Of a stretch of 64,000 bases of DNA, positions 56,901 through 64,000 are shown one piece after another. The stretch lies in contig NZ_QMED01000005.1 in NCBI RefSeq assembly GCF_003286125.1, positions 62,001 to 126,000 on the forward strand, read 5' to 3'. The translations under genes were made by a program, and so were the position numbers. The notes under the pieces are model-generated. The model saw nothing but the letters and a program-made list of their open reading frames with translations. It did no database searches and had not been told where the DNA came from. This stretch comes from Algibacillus agarilyticus (GTDB lineage Bacteria > Pseudomonadota > Gammaproteobacteria > Enterobacterales > Alteromonadaceae). How positions within the stretch are numbered: the stretch's first letter is position 1; each line of letters starts with the position of its first letter.

Positions 56901-58472
56901 GATTGGGATAACGTTTTTACAACAACAGAAATGGTTGAAACGTCTTTTGATCACATCGTTTACCTCGGTTTAATCAAAAACAAAATAGATAATGATTTCA
57001 ACCCTTTAGCGTTAGGGTATTACGCATTACTGGCATTAGGGCAATCTCTTGGGCGGCGTGTATTTTCTGATACGATTAAGCTCACACTATTAAGTACACA
57101 CAGTTTGTCAGTCACGGGTGAAAAGATAGATCCACTTAACTCTGCCGTATTAGGCCCTTTACTTGTTTTACCGCAAGAGTATCCAAACTTACAATGCCGG
57201 TTAATAGATTTTGTCGAACCTGAATTCTCTTGGCAGCGAACACGCTTATTTGAAAATATATTAAGTGAATTTAGCGCCCAAGAAAGATTTGTAGCGTTAC
57301 GAGCTGAACAACGTTGGGTTGAAGAATTTGAACAATATAAACCAAACGCAGTGTGTGAAAAATCAGCCAAAGACAATTCGATATTTAAAGATAAAGGTAC
57401 ATATTTAATTACAGGTGGTTTAGGTAATATTGGGTTAGTTTTAGCTGAATTCATTGCAAAACAAGCATCTGAGGTTAATTTAATTCTTACGACTCGACAA
57501 ACGTCATGGATGTTAGATGATGCTCGGGCAAATAAAATTGCCTTGCTTAAAACACTGGGTGCCAATGTTCAAGTTGCCGTTGCCGATACCGGTGATTTTA
57601 ATGCCATGAACGCTTTGATTACCCGTACAGAAAATAATTTTGGGCTAATTAACGGCGTTATTCATTCTGCAGGTTTAGTCGGTGAAGAATCATTTGCTAC
57701 CGTTAGTGAAAGTACACGCGCGTTCTGTGATAAGCAATTTAAACCCAAAATAGAGGGTGTACAAATACTTGAGCAAGTACTTGGTGAGCGTCCTCTCGAT
57801 TTCTGCATACTGTGTTCATCACTGGCATCTATATTAGGCGGCCTCGGTTTTGCTGCGTATGCCGCTGCAAATGCCTATTTAGATAGCTTTGTGATCCAAC
57901 ATAATCAAGCGCATCCAACACGCTGGATCAGTGTAAATTGGGAAGGTTGGCATTTTGAAGATGAAGTAGACACTAATCAAGCAGGCGCATCAGTAGCTGA
58001 GTTAGGGATGTCTCCCTGTGAAGGGCTAGACATCTTTAAACGGATATTAACATCTGCACATCGCGATCGTATCGTAATCTCTAGTGGTGACCTAACAGAA
58101 CGAATGGCCCAGTGGGTTGCACCAAAAGATGAATCGCTCATACAAACGACACCAGAAGCACAACATGAACGGCCGAGTATGTTAGGCGCCTATGTTGAAC
58201 CTGTAGGTGAAATAGAACAACAAATTGCACAATTATGGCAAGGCTTATTGGGTATTGGTGGAATTGGATCAGATGATAGCTTTTTTGAACTCGGCGGTAA
58301 TTCATTATTATTAACGCAATTACTTGCTCAAATAAGAAAAATATACCGTTTAGAGCTTTCTTTAACCTCATTATTTGATAGACCGACAATAGCCGATATT
58401 GCGGAGATGATTAAACAAATACAGCAAAATGCGTTAGAAAGTGAATCAGAACGCGAAGAAGGTGTGTTGTAA
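53943..58472 (+). CDS. Type I polyketide synthase module 4: KS-AT-KR-ACP
   Basis: 1509 residues, GTG start at 53943 with aaagga upstream inside the previous gene. KS about 25-440 has Cys199 in VSTACSTS, slightly unlike the DTACSSS of the other three. AT about 555-870 has FPGQDAQY, Ser644 in GCSLGE, and GLPFHTEF where HAFH is found in malonyl-type ATs, so its extender is uncertain. KR about 1150-1340 has TGGLGNIG and YAAANAY, and lacks the LDD motif (VGE instead), so it is A-type-like. ACP Ser1454 is in GGNS. No DH, so the beta-hydroxyl should remain. It extends the Asn-containing chain by one ketide and hands it to the TubC-docked NRPS after a 116-bp gap. Confidence 0.94.
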   Translation: MPNSAYSDQIDAVGDEEYTDEMEGVAIVGMALRVPGANDLERFWHNLHNGVESTTFFSDAQLRAAGVSESTLANPDFVKAFGLLEGAELFDNDFFDILPSEAEILDPQHRQLLECSWEALEHAGYAPASQNFDNAGRVGMMSGVGLNNYLLHNLVGRTDLIESLGGWQLTLANDKDFAATRVAYKLNLRGAAMNVSTACSTSLVSVAMACQSLLSYQSDMILAGGCSIHLPQDQGYEYHPGGTLSSDGHCRAFDEKAQGTFDGNGVSVVVLKRLEDAINDNDTIYGVIRGFAVNNDGAQKVGYTAPSVEGQSSVIREAQEMAEINADTIAYIETHGTGTDLGDQVEITALTEAFRDAGITSNQQCGLGSVKTNVGHLDTAAGTTSLIKTVLGLKNGQIPPSLHFTKANPKLNLETSPFYVNANLRDWPRLNGAPRRGGVSSFGIGGTNAHVVVEEPPESQISNEGRTWQMLALSAKTESSLQQNSQNLATWLTNNTDSSLTDIAHTLQMGRNAFEHRQVIVSNAHEDAAHIINTTAVKQIFSGTQPATAPSIVFMFPGQDAQYLGMVTTLYKDEPLFAKHVDLCAEIVKREHGIDLMSRMFSDQRTINEPCYSLDSLPIFVTEYALAQYWLALGVKPHAMMGCSLGEYVCACLAGVFSLEDALMLAISSGRILTTLPSGSLISVSMAENELRPLLTDGLGLSMISAPKQCVVGGTAEATEQLKLKLTELGASYVDVSMGLPFHTEFMQPFIEPYRQKLQQVKFNPPTTPFVSCVTGDWITSEQAMDPEHYLRLANQTIQLEKGFDKLFSIDNCLYLEIGPSQNMSSFAMLQTSRPVNAQILSSLADPRYTSVSNAHLNDSYHLQTTVAKLWVSGVEINWSALYEGIKQKQIALPSYAFEHKRYWVEPAVTKSETNKSENTGKQPDLAKWFYRTSWQEQSSLTVKPLNGHWLVVGEQSSFTHELIEKLNTSGVKVSFHSSVGLNTAADWDNVFTTTEMVETSFDHIVYLGLIKNKIDNDFNPLALGYYALLALGQSLGRRVFSDTIKLTLLSTHSLSVTGEKIDPLNSAVLGPLLVLPQEYPNLQCRLIDFVEPEFSWQRTRLFENILSEFSAQERFVALRAEQRWVEEFEQYKPNAVCEKSAKDNSIFKDKGTYLITGGLGNIGLVLAEFIAKQASEVNLILTTRQTSWMLDDARANKIALLKTLGANVQVAVADTGDFNAMNALITRTENNFGLINGVIHSAGLVGEESFATVSESTRAFCDKQFKPKIEGVQILEQVLGERPLDFCILCSSLASILGGLGFAAYAAANAYLDSFVIQHNQAHPTRWISVNWEGWHFEDEVDTNQAGASVAELGMSPCEGLDIFKRILTSAHRDRIVISSGDLTERMAQWVAPKDESLIQTTPEAQHERPSMLGAYVEPVGEIEQQIAQLWQGLLGIGGIGSDDSFFELGGNSLLLTQLLAQIRKIYRLELSLTSLFDRPTIADIAEMIKQIQQNALESESEREEGVL

Positions 58473-58588
58473 GCATGGCATAAAGTGCATTAAATAAAAG
58501 TATACCGTAGTAATCACGTGAATTATTTGTTCAAAGTTAAATTGCAGAGTTGTAAGTTTATGTTATTGATAGAAAAGGGATTAATTGT

Positions 58589-61500
58589 ATGAGCGCGGCA
58601 ATATTGTTGTCTGAATTGGAACAACTTGATGTAAGATTAAGTGTAGATGAAGGTCAATTACGCTTTAGTGCACCAAAAGGTGCACTTGATAACGTGTTAA
58701 TGCAACGTTTACGCGATAATAAAGCCGATATCATTACTATCTTAGAACAACGCAATTTAGAAAAAAGTTGGGATGAACAACCTATCCCTATTTTAGATCG
58801 CAATCAAGGCGCACCTTTATCATTTTCACAACAACGTTTTTGGTTTTTAGATCAACTTGATCAAGGTAATTCAGCTACTTTTGTTATGCCACCTATCGTA
58901 TTACGATTTGAAGGCAACCTTAATATTGATGCATTAGAAAATTCGTTAAACGACGTTGTACAGCGTCATGAGGTATTAAGAAGTGCATTTCGGATTGAAG
59001 ACGATCAGCCCGTTCAAATCGTATTACCAGACGCACAATTATCCTTAAAAATAAATGATATCAACGGTTTAAACAACGCTGAAAAAGAAGAAGAGATAAA
59101 CCAACATATCAAAGAACAAGCGCTTATGCCATTTGACCTGCAACAAGGTGAAATATTAATGCGCGCATTGCTATTAAAACTAGCGAATGATGAGCATGTA
59201 TTTATGCTCACGATGCACCATATTATTGGTGATGGTTGGTCTATGGGCATATTAATTGAAGAGCTGTCTACACTTTATCGAACTTATACTCATGCCTATC
59301 AAACTAATACAAAAATTGAGCATCAATTAACTCCCTTGCCGATCCAATATGCTGATTTTTCGGCTTGGGAACGCAAACGAATGACGGATTCACGACTTGA
59401 GAACCATCGTAATTATTGGTTAAAACAATTAAGTGACGCGCCAAGTTTTTTGCCATTGCAAACCGATCGTCCAAGACCCAAAATAAGAAGCAATCAAGGT
59501 AGTGCAGTTTATTTTGAACTTGGAAACCAATGTGCAAATCAACTTTCGAAAATTTGTACTATGGCAGGCGTTACCCCTTTTATGGCTTTACTATCTGCTT
59601 TTAGCGTTTTATTAAGTCGTTACACAGGGGAAAAAGATATTGTTATCGGCTCACCAATTGCCGTTCGACCGCACAGCCAAACGGAGTCATTAATAGGGTT
59701 ATTTCTAAATACCCTGGCGTTACGTATAGACTTATCAGCAGAGCCAAGCTTTAACGAACTGTTAACCCGAGTGCGTAAAGTTTCATTAGAAAGTTACGAA
59801 CATAAAGAAATACCTTTTGATCACGTTTTACAAGCTTTAGATTTAGATCGTAATCCGAGCTACACCCCTTTATTTCAAGTGTTATTTGCCCTGCAAAATG
59901 CCCCGATGAGTGATGTAGGTTTAGATGGATTAAACATTAGTAGTCAACCAACTCAATCATTACATTCTCCATTTGATTTAGTTTTATCTTTAGAAGAAAG
60001 CACAGATAACATTCAAGGTTTTTTCCGTTACAACACCGACTTATTTGAACATGCAACCATAGAGCGCATGGTTGAACATTTCAAAATACTCTTAAACGGA
60101 CTATTAACACAGCCTACTGAAAATATTCAGCATTTACCTATTATATCGAATGAAGAACGTATTCAACTTAATGATTGGCGTGGAGGCAAAGATCAACCCA
60201 CCAATAAACTGACATTAGCACAGACGTTCAATATACAAGCCGACCAATATGCTAATTCGATTGCGGCTCGATTTAATGATCAAACATTAACTTATCGTCA
60301 ACTAAACGAAAAAGCTAACCAACTCGCACATCGTTTACATAAAATAGGCGTGAGCCGAGGTGATTATGTCGGACTATATACCGAACGCTCACTTGAATTA
60401 GTCATTGGCGTACTAGGTATATTAAAAGCAGGTGCAGCTTATATACCACTTGACCCGGCCTATCCTGATGACCGCCTTAATTACATGGCGCAAGACAGTA
60501 AACTGCAAGTCATCGTGACTTATCATGAGTCAAAACCAAACTTAGCAGTTAATACTGTTAACTTAGATGATCCAACATTAAAAGCAGAAAGCATTGAAAC
60601 ACCCAATATAACAACCAGTCTCGATGATATTGCTTATGTCATTTATACTTCAGGGTCTACAGGCAAGCCCAAAGGGGTAGAAGTTTCAAACGCGAATGTC
60701 ACCCGTTTATTTACGACAACTGAACCACTTTTTGGTTTTAATTCAAAGGAAGTATGGTGTTTATTTCATTCCTATGCTTTTGATTTTTCAGTATGGGAAC
60801 TCTGGGGAGCATTGTTACATGGTGGTAAAATCGTCGTTGTACCATTACATATTTCACGTACCCCCGATCAATTTCATCAATTTTTACAACAAAATGGCGT
60901 AACGGTTTTAAATCAAACCCCTTCAGCATTTAAACAATTAATTGAAGCAGATCAGCGATTAGTCACCACAAATCAAAATCCACTTGATTTAAAATGGGTC
61001 ATATTTGGTGGCGAAGCACTTGATCCACGGCATTTAGCCAATTGGGTTGAGCGTTATGGCTTAAATACGCCTCAATTAATTAACATGTATGGTATTACCG
61101 AAACCACGGTTCACGTTAGTTTTCATTGCTTAACACAACAAGATATTGAAAAAGGCATTAGTACTATTGGTAAACCCTTGCCTGATCTGAACATACAAAT
61201 CGTTGATCAGCATAACCAAATAGTACCAATAGGCATTGCAGGTGAAATGTTAATTGGCGGGGGAGGCGTAGCAAAAGGCTATTTAAATTTACCCAAATTA
61301 ACCGCTGAACGATTTGTGCCAGATCAAAACCATATGGGATCTTCACAACGTTTATATCGCAGCGGAGATTTAGCACGTTGGCGCAGTAACGGCAACTTAG
61401 AATATTTAGGCCGGATTGATCATCAAGTAAAAATTCGCGGGTTTAGAATAGAACTTGGTGAAATAGAACGCTGCTTAAGTCTTCATGATGTGGTTAGTGA

Positions 61501-64000
61501 AGCGGTGGTTTTAACAACTGATGAAATAAATGGTGCTCGCTTAATTGCTTATGCAGTTACTCATGACAACCAAAATAGCGCATTAACAACAACATTGCGT
61601 TTGCATCTTCAATCACTGCTACCCGATTATATGATCCCAGCTACTATTTTGTTATTAGACCAATTACCGTTAACGAATAATGGCAAATTAGATCGAAAAC
61701 AATTAGAACGATTACTAGATAAAACCCGAAATGAGCAAGCGAATCATAATAAATTGTTGTTAACGCCTCCCGAAACGGATTTAGAAAAAACCTTAGCTGC
61801 TTTATGGTGTGACGTTTTGTCCATTCCGCAGATTAACCTCGATGATAATTTTTTTGAGCTCGGCGGGGATTCAATTCGAGGTGCAATCTTAGCCAATAAA
61901 ATACAACAAAAAATAGAAAGCGTTGTTTACGTGGTTGCCTTATTTGAGGCACCCACAATCCGATTACTCATTACATATTTGCATCAACATTACCCTGAAG
62001 CGATGAAAAAAATGGGTGAAATCAGTGTAGCTGAGCAATCAAGTCCGTTAATTGACGAGCAAAGCGTTGCTGCATTTAAAGCGTTAATCCCGCCTACCCC
62101 CAAAAGTCCGTCTTTACAAAATATAACCGCAAAACGTAAAAAAAATCCACGTGCTATTTTTGTTTTATCTCCCCCGCGCTCAGGCTCAACATTATTAAGG
62201 GTATTATTAGGTGGCCATGATAATTTATTTTCACCACCAGAACTTGAACTCCTGGGTTTTGAAACCCTAGGAGAACGCAAACAAATTTGCTCGGGCCGAG
62301 ACGCTTTTTGGTTAGAAGGTACACTACGAGCCGTTATGGAAGCCTGCAACGTAGACGCAGACCAAGCTAAAGAAATCATGGCATCTCGTGAAAATGTCGA
62401 TATGCCTACCCAGGCTTTTTATGCTGAATTACAAGAATGGGTTGGAGATAAGGTTTTAGTTGATAAGTCGCCATCTTATGCATTACAGAAAGGGGTTATG
62501 GAGCGTGCCGAAGCTTACTTTGATGAACCGCTGTATATACATTTACACCGTCACCCCTATGGCATGATTAACTCCTTTGAAGATGCTAAGTTGGATCAAA
62601 TCTTTTTTAGATACCCGCATCAACTAACTGAACAACGCTTAGGCGAACTGATTTGGCTTCAAAGTCACCGTAACATTTTTGATTTTTTATCGACTATTCC
62701 TGCTGAAAGACAAATCAATGTTAGCTTTGAGGACATGACTAAACAACCAGAAACCGTTGTTAAACAGCTCTGCAAGTTTATTGACCTCGATTTCTCTAGT
62801 GACATGCTCGATTTATATAACAATCAACAAAAAGCGCGTATGACCGATGGCATACATCAAGAATCCACTATGTTGGGTGATGTTAAATTCCATACTCATA
62901 AACAGATAGACGCAGCAATCAGTGAAAGGTGGCGAAAAAAATATAACAAAGCATTTTTAGGCCAACCCACTTTAGATATGGCAAAAATATTTGGTTATAA
63001 CACGGATTTAGAAACCGATAACTTGCCAATTAAGCCGTTAGATAGGCAAGATAACACCTTACCACTTTCGTTTGCACAACAAAGACTCTGGTTTTTAGAC
63101 CAACTTGAAGGTGCTGGTTCTGCTTATAACATGCCCGTTGCTTTAAACATTGAGGGTTTATTAAATACAGAAGCGATGACAGCCAGTTTACGCGCGATCG
63201 TTGCACGACATGAAACTTTACGCAGTCAATTTGAAACAATAGAAGGTCAACCTGTAGTCAGAGTGAATAATGAATTACCCGATACAGAAATTATCGATTT
63301 AAGCCATTTAGCCGTTGTGGATCAACAAAAACTGGCATCTAACTATATAAAATCAGATGCTCAGACTGTTTTTAAACTATCTTCAGGGCCATTATTTACA
63401 AGTAAATTACTCAAACTTAGCCCGACTAAACACATCGTACTCGTCAATATGCATCATATAGTTTCTGACGGTTGGTCAATGGGGGTTATTGTTAGCGAAT
63501 GGGGACAATTATATAACGCATATATCACTAAAAATGCCTCGCCCTTACCCCCACTTAGCGTGCAGTATGGTGACTATGCAAATTGGCAACAAACAAATTT
63601 AGCCAATGGCAATTTAACAAACCAATTAGCTTATTGGGGTAAACAGTTAAACAATTTACCTGCATTATTAGAATTACCGACCGATAAACCACGGCCTGCA
63701 ATACAGCAGTTCCGCGGTGGCACATTCAATTTAAAATTAGACAGTCAGCTTTCAATACAACTTAAACGTTATGCTGAACAATCGGGTGTTTCACTGTATA
63801 TGTTATTGCTGGCCGGTTTTGGCATTTTATTGATGCGTTATTCTGGTCAAAATGATATTGCCATTGGTTCCCCGTCGGCTAACCGAAGCCGGACTGAACT
63901 CGAACCCTTAGTCGGTTTTTTTGTTAATACCATGGTAATGCGATTAGATTTGGCACCCCATCAAACCTTTGAAACATTTTTAAAACAGGTTCGTCAAATA
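58589..64000 (+). CDS. NRPS with embedded sulfotransferase: docking-C-A(Thr)-PCP-ST-C..., 3' end outside window
   Basis: 1804 codons are open to the last base, so the C-terminus is missing. ATG 58589 follows aaaaggga. TubC-type docking domain about 1-60. C1 about 70-500 (TMHHIIGDGWSMG, His211). A about 545-1020 (YTSGSTGKPKG near 690). Code residues D-F-W-N-I-G-M-V-H match the canonical Thr code DFWNIGMVHK. PCP Ser1095 is in GGDS. A PAPS-type sulfotransferase domain occupies about 1187-1470 (SPPRSGSTLLR with Arg1197, and HRHPYGMINSF as the 3'-phosphate-binding side). It is followed by C2 from about 1490 (MHHIVSDGWSMG, His1623). ST domains are known in olefin-forming PKS termini; one between PCP and C in an elongating Thr module suggests O-sulfation or activation of the Thr hydroxyl while on the line (inference). 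Confidence 0.93.
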   Translation, partial: MSAAILLSELEQLDVRLSVDEGQLRFSAPKGALDNVLMQRLRDNKADIITILEQRNLEKSWDEQPIPILDRNQGAPLSFSQQRFWFLDQLDQGNSATFVMPPIVLRFEGNLNIDALENSLNDVVQRHEVLRSAFRIEDDQPVQIVLPDAQLSLKINDINGLNNAEKEEEINQHIKEQALMPFDLQQGEILMRALLLKLANDEHVFMLTMHHIIGDGWSMGILIEELSTLYRTYTHAYQTNTKIEHQLTPLPIQYADFSAWERKRMTDSRLENHRNYWLKQLSDAPSFLPLQTDRPRPKIRSNQGSAVYFELGNQCANQLSKICTMAGVTPFMALLSAFSVLLSRYTGEKDIVIGSPIAVRPHSQTESLIGLFLNTLALRIDLSAEPSFNELLTRVRKVSLESYEHKEIPFDHVLQALDLDRNPSYTPLFQVLFALQNAPMSDVGLDGLNISSQPTQSLHSPFDLVLSLEESTDNIQGFFRYNTDLFEHATIERMVEHFKILLNGLLTQPTENIQHLPIISNEERIQLNDWRGGKDQPTNKLTLAQTFNIQADQYANSIAARFNDQTLTYRQLNEKANQLAHRLHKIGVSRGDYVGLYTERSLELVIGVLGILKAGAAYIPLDPAYPDDRLNYMAQDSKLQVIVTYHESKPNLAVNTVNLDDPTLKAESIETPNITTSLDDIAYVIYTSGSTGKPKGVEVSNANVTRLFTTTEPLFGFNSKEVWCLFHSYAFDFSVWELWGALLHGGKIVVVPLHISRTPDQFHQFLQQNGVTVLNQTPSAFKQLIEADQRLVTTNQNPLDLKWVIFGGEALDPRHLANWVERYGLNTPQLINMYGITETTVHVSFHCLTQQDIEKGISTIGKPLPDLNIQIVDQHNQIVPIGIAGEMLIGGGGVAKGYLNLPKLTAERFVPDQNHMGSSQRLYRSGDLARWRSNGNLEYLGRIDHQVKIRGFRIELGEIERCLSLHDVVSEAVVLTTDEINGARLIAYAVTHDNQNSALTTTLRLHLQSLLPDYMIPATILLLDQLPLTNNGKLDRKQLERLLDKTRNEQANHNKLLLTPPETDLEKTLAALWCDVLSIPQINLDDNFFELGGDSIRGAILANKIQQKIESVVYVVALFEAPTIRLLITYLHQHYPEAMKKMGEISVAEQSSPLIDEQSVAAFKALIPPTPKSPSLQNITAKRKKNPRAIFVLSPPRSGSTLLRVLLGGHDNLFSPPELELLGFETLGERKQICSGRDAFWLEGTLRAVMEACNVDADQAKEIMASRENVDMPTQAFYAELQEWVGDKVLVDKSPSYALQKGVMERAEAYFDEPLYIHLHRHPYGMINSFEDAKLDQIFFRYPHQLTEQRLGELIWLQSHRNIFDFLSTIPAERQINVSFEDMTKQPETVVKQLCKFIDLDFSSDMLDLYNNQQKARMTDGIHQESTMLGDVKFHTHKQIDAAISERWRKKYNKAFLGQPTLDMAKIFGYNTDLETDNLPIKPLDRQDNTLPLSFAQQRLWFLDQLEGAGSAYNMPVALNIEGLLNTEAMTASLRAIVARHETLRSQFETIEGQPVVRVNNELPDTEIIDLSHLAVVDQQKLASNYIKSDAQTVFKLSSGPLFTSKLLKLSPTKHIVLVNMHHIVSDGWSMGVIVSEWGQLYNAYITKNASPLPPLSVQYGDYANWQQTNLANGNLTNQLAYWGKQLNNLPALLELPTDKPRPAIQQFRGGTFNLKLDSQLSIQLKRYAEQSGVSLYMLLLAGFGILLMRYSGQNDIAIGSPSANRSRTELEPLVGFFVNTMVMRLDLAPHQTFETFLKQVRQI

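Noticed and set aside
57020-57565. 181-aa minus-strand ORF inside PKS4
   Set aside because: Shadow of the KR-coding region on the opposite strand; no start signal or protein-like pattern.
62150-63010. Sulfotransferase as a CurM-type terminal olefin-forming unit
   Set aside because: No thioesterase follows. A condensation domain comes next, so the chain continues.

Overview
The window looks like a stretch of a secondary replicon (large plasmid or chromid) of a marine, polysaccharide-degrading gammaproteobacterium of the Alteromonadales type. This rests on low GC (by eye about 40% in genes and lower near the origin), a secreted modular PL7 alginate lyase, a TolC-dependent RND pump, ATP-dependent PEP carboxykinase, and a Tus-like terminator protein. 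No database search was possible, so the genus is inference.

Layout. Positions 1-8360 hold the 3' part of an S9 serine peptidase, the alginate lyase with two identical UxuR/ExuR-like operator candidates upstream, a 309-bp MITE-like element, a membrane-anchored AraC-type regulator, and a pair of small secreted proteins of unknown function. pckA (8361-9965, minus strand) is followed by decayed sequence. Positions 11198-22142 form a replication and partition block: parB and parA (minus); a regular 45-46 bp repeat array just upstream of parA (candidate centromere); a long AT-rich non-coding region; an iteron array (about 16.2-17.0 kb) directly upstream of a Rep_3-type initiator; a decayed IS3-family insertion; and a Tus homologue. 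Four Ter-like sites between 18.8 and 21.2 kb are oriented so that they could form a replication fork trap just to the right of the origin.

Positions 22727-26980 (minus) encode an RND efflux permease and its periplasmic adaptor. They are divergent from a giant plus-strand assembly line that runs from about 27.5 kb past the window end. Its order is: PKS1 (KS-AT-DH-KR-ACP); PKS2 (KS-AT-DH-cMT-KR-ACP); PKS3 (KS, dead AT, second AT, no ACP); a four-gene hydroxymalonyl-ACP-type extender cassette (3-hydroxyacyl-CoA dehydrogenase, free ACP, acyl-CoA dehydrogenase, FkbH-like HAD protein); a seven-repeat predicted beta-propeller protein; a hybrid protein ACP-aminotransferase-C-A-PCP; PKS4 (KS-AT-KR-ACP); and an NRPS that begins with a TubC-type docking domain and continues C-A-PCP-sulfotransferase-C beyond base 64000. 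Specificity-code residues read by eye predict Asn for the first A domain and Thr for the second.

The likely product is a polyketide-peptide hybrid containing a transaminated beta-amino (possibly alpha-hydroxy) unit, Asn, a ketide extension, and a Thr residue that the embedded sulfotransferase may O-sulfate. No loading module, thioesterase or phosphopantetheinyl transferase lies in the window. The in-line sulfotransferase in a Thr module, the split and tandem-AT PKS3 module, the beta-propeller partner and the Tus/Ter-iteron locus are the most unusual parts.
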